Source of the DNA: an uncultured Lachnospiraceae bacterium
Lineage (GTDB): Bacteria > Bacillota > Clostridia > Lachnospirales > Lachnospiraceae
Direction: 5' to 3'
Length of the DNA stretch: 33,925 nt
Assembly: GCA_944384105.1 (NCBI GenBank)
Contig: CALWSC010000056.1
Location: 1-33,925 of the forward strand
Shown here piece after piece: positions 33,852-33,925 of the stretch. The stretch's first letter is position 1, and the number at the start of each line of letters is the position of its first letter. Both the position numbers and the translations under genes were made by a program. The notes under the pieces are model-generated. The model saw only the letters and a program-made list of their open reading frames with translations, was not told the DNA's origin and ran no database searches.

Positions 33852-33925
33852 TACGTGAGCATATGTTTTTTTCTAAAAATGCGTATAACTCCCCCTTACC
33901 CCCATAAGTCTAATGATTGAATGGC

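Overview
The window looks like a chromosomal segment of a gut-type Firmicute, most likely a Lachnospiraceae (Clostridium cluster XIVa) bacterium. The pointers are strong GGAGG-type ribosome binding sites, an anaerobe's oxygen-defence proteins (rubredoxin, bacteriohemerythrin, a flavodiiron fusion), a CwlC-like sporulation-type amidase, a RelQ-type alarmone synthetase and protein families common in that group. The species cannot be named from the sequence. There are no rRNA or tRNA genes, no transposase, no prophage and no CRISPR array.

Layout. (a) 1-509, + strand: the end of a strongly structured non-coding RNA (possibly raiA class), then a 61-aa protein with eight cysteines and a strong terminator. 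(b) 562-1938, - strand: a DUF362/ferredoxin protein and a 75-aa protein of unknown function, divergent from relQ (2190-2861, +). (c) 2987-6205, - strand: carB alone, without carA, from its own promoter. (d) 6292-13043, - strand: a tightly packed eight-gene run in the order DegV, BlaI-type repressor, asparaginase, DUF3783, MATE exporter, RluA-type pseudouridine synthase, RlmI-type rRNA methyltransferase, unknown. (e) 13190-15423, - strand: a zinc-ribbon/Sel1-repeat protein behind a terminator-like hairpin, and a CmpB-type membrane protein. (f) 15543-21833, - strand: a complete eight-gene F1Fo ATP synthase operon, atpBEFHAGDC, with a good promoter and terminator. (g) 22150-26169: a cysteine-rich Crp/Fnr-family regulator (-), divergent from a rubredoxin, bacteriohemerythrin, flavodiiron-rubredoxin-NADH:rubredoxin reductase operon (+). 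(h) 26288-28091, - strand: acylphosphatase, YdcF-family protein, CwlC-like amidase. (i) 28237-30801, + strand: a lipid kinase, a glycerophosphodiester phosphodiesterase-family protein and a PAP2-family protein, all of membrane-lipid type. (j) 30887-32992, - strand: a family 2 glycosyltransferase and mutY. (k) 33171-33800, + strand: a HAD phosphatase with a strong terminator.

The most coherent system is region (g). The divergent regulator, a perfect 16-bp palindrome (TGTTGC-AAAT-GCAACA) centred exactly 41.5 bp upstream of the predicted transcription start, a good -10 box and a poor -35 box together match a class II Crp/Fnr-activated promoter. The three genes it would control supply an electron path NADH -> FAD -> rubredoxin -> FMN/di-iron for reducing O2 or NO, plus an O2-binding hemerythrin. 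The other items worth a second look are the structured RNA with its eight-cysteine neighbour, the hairpin in front of the Sel1 gene, and the sigma-K-like -10 box in front of the amidase.
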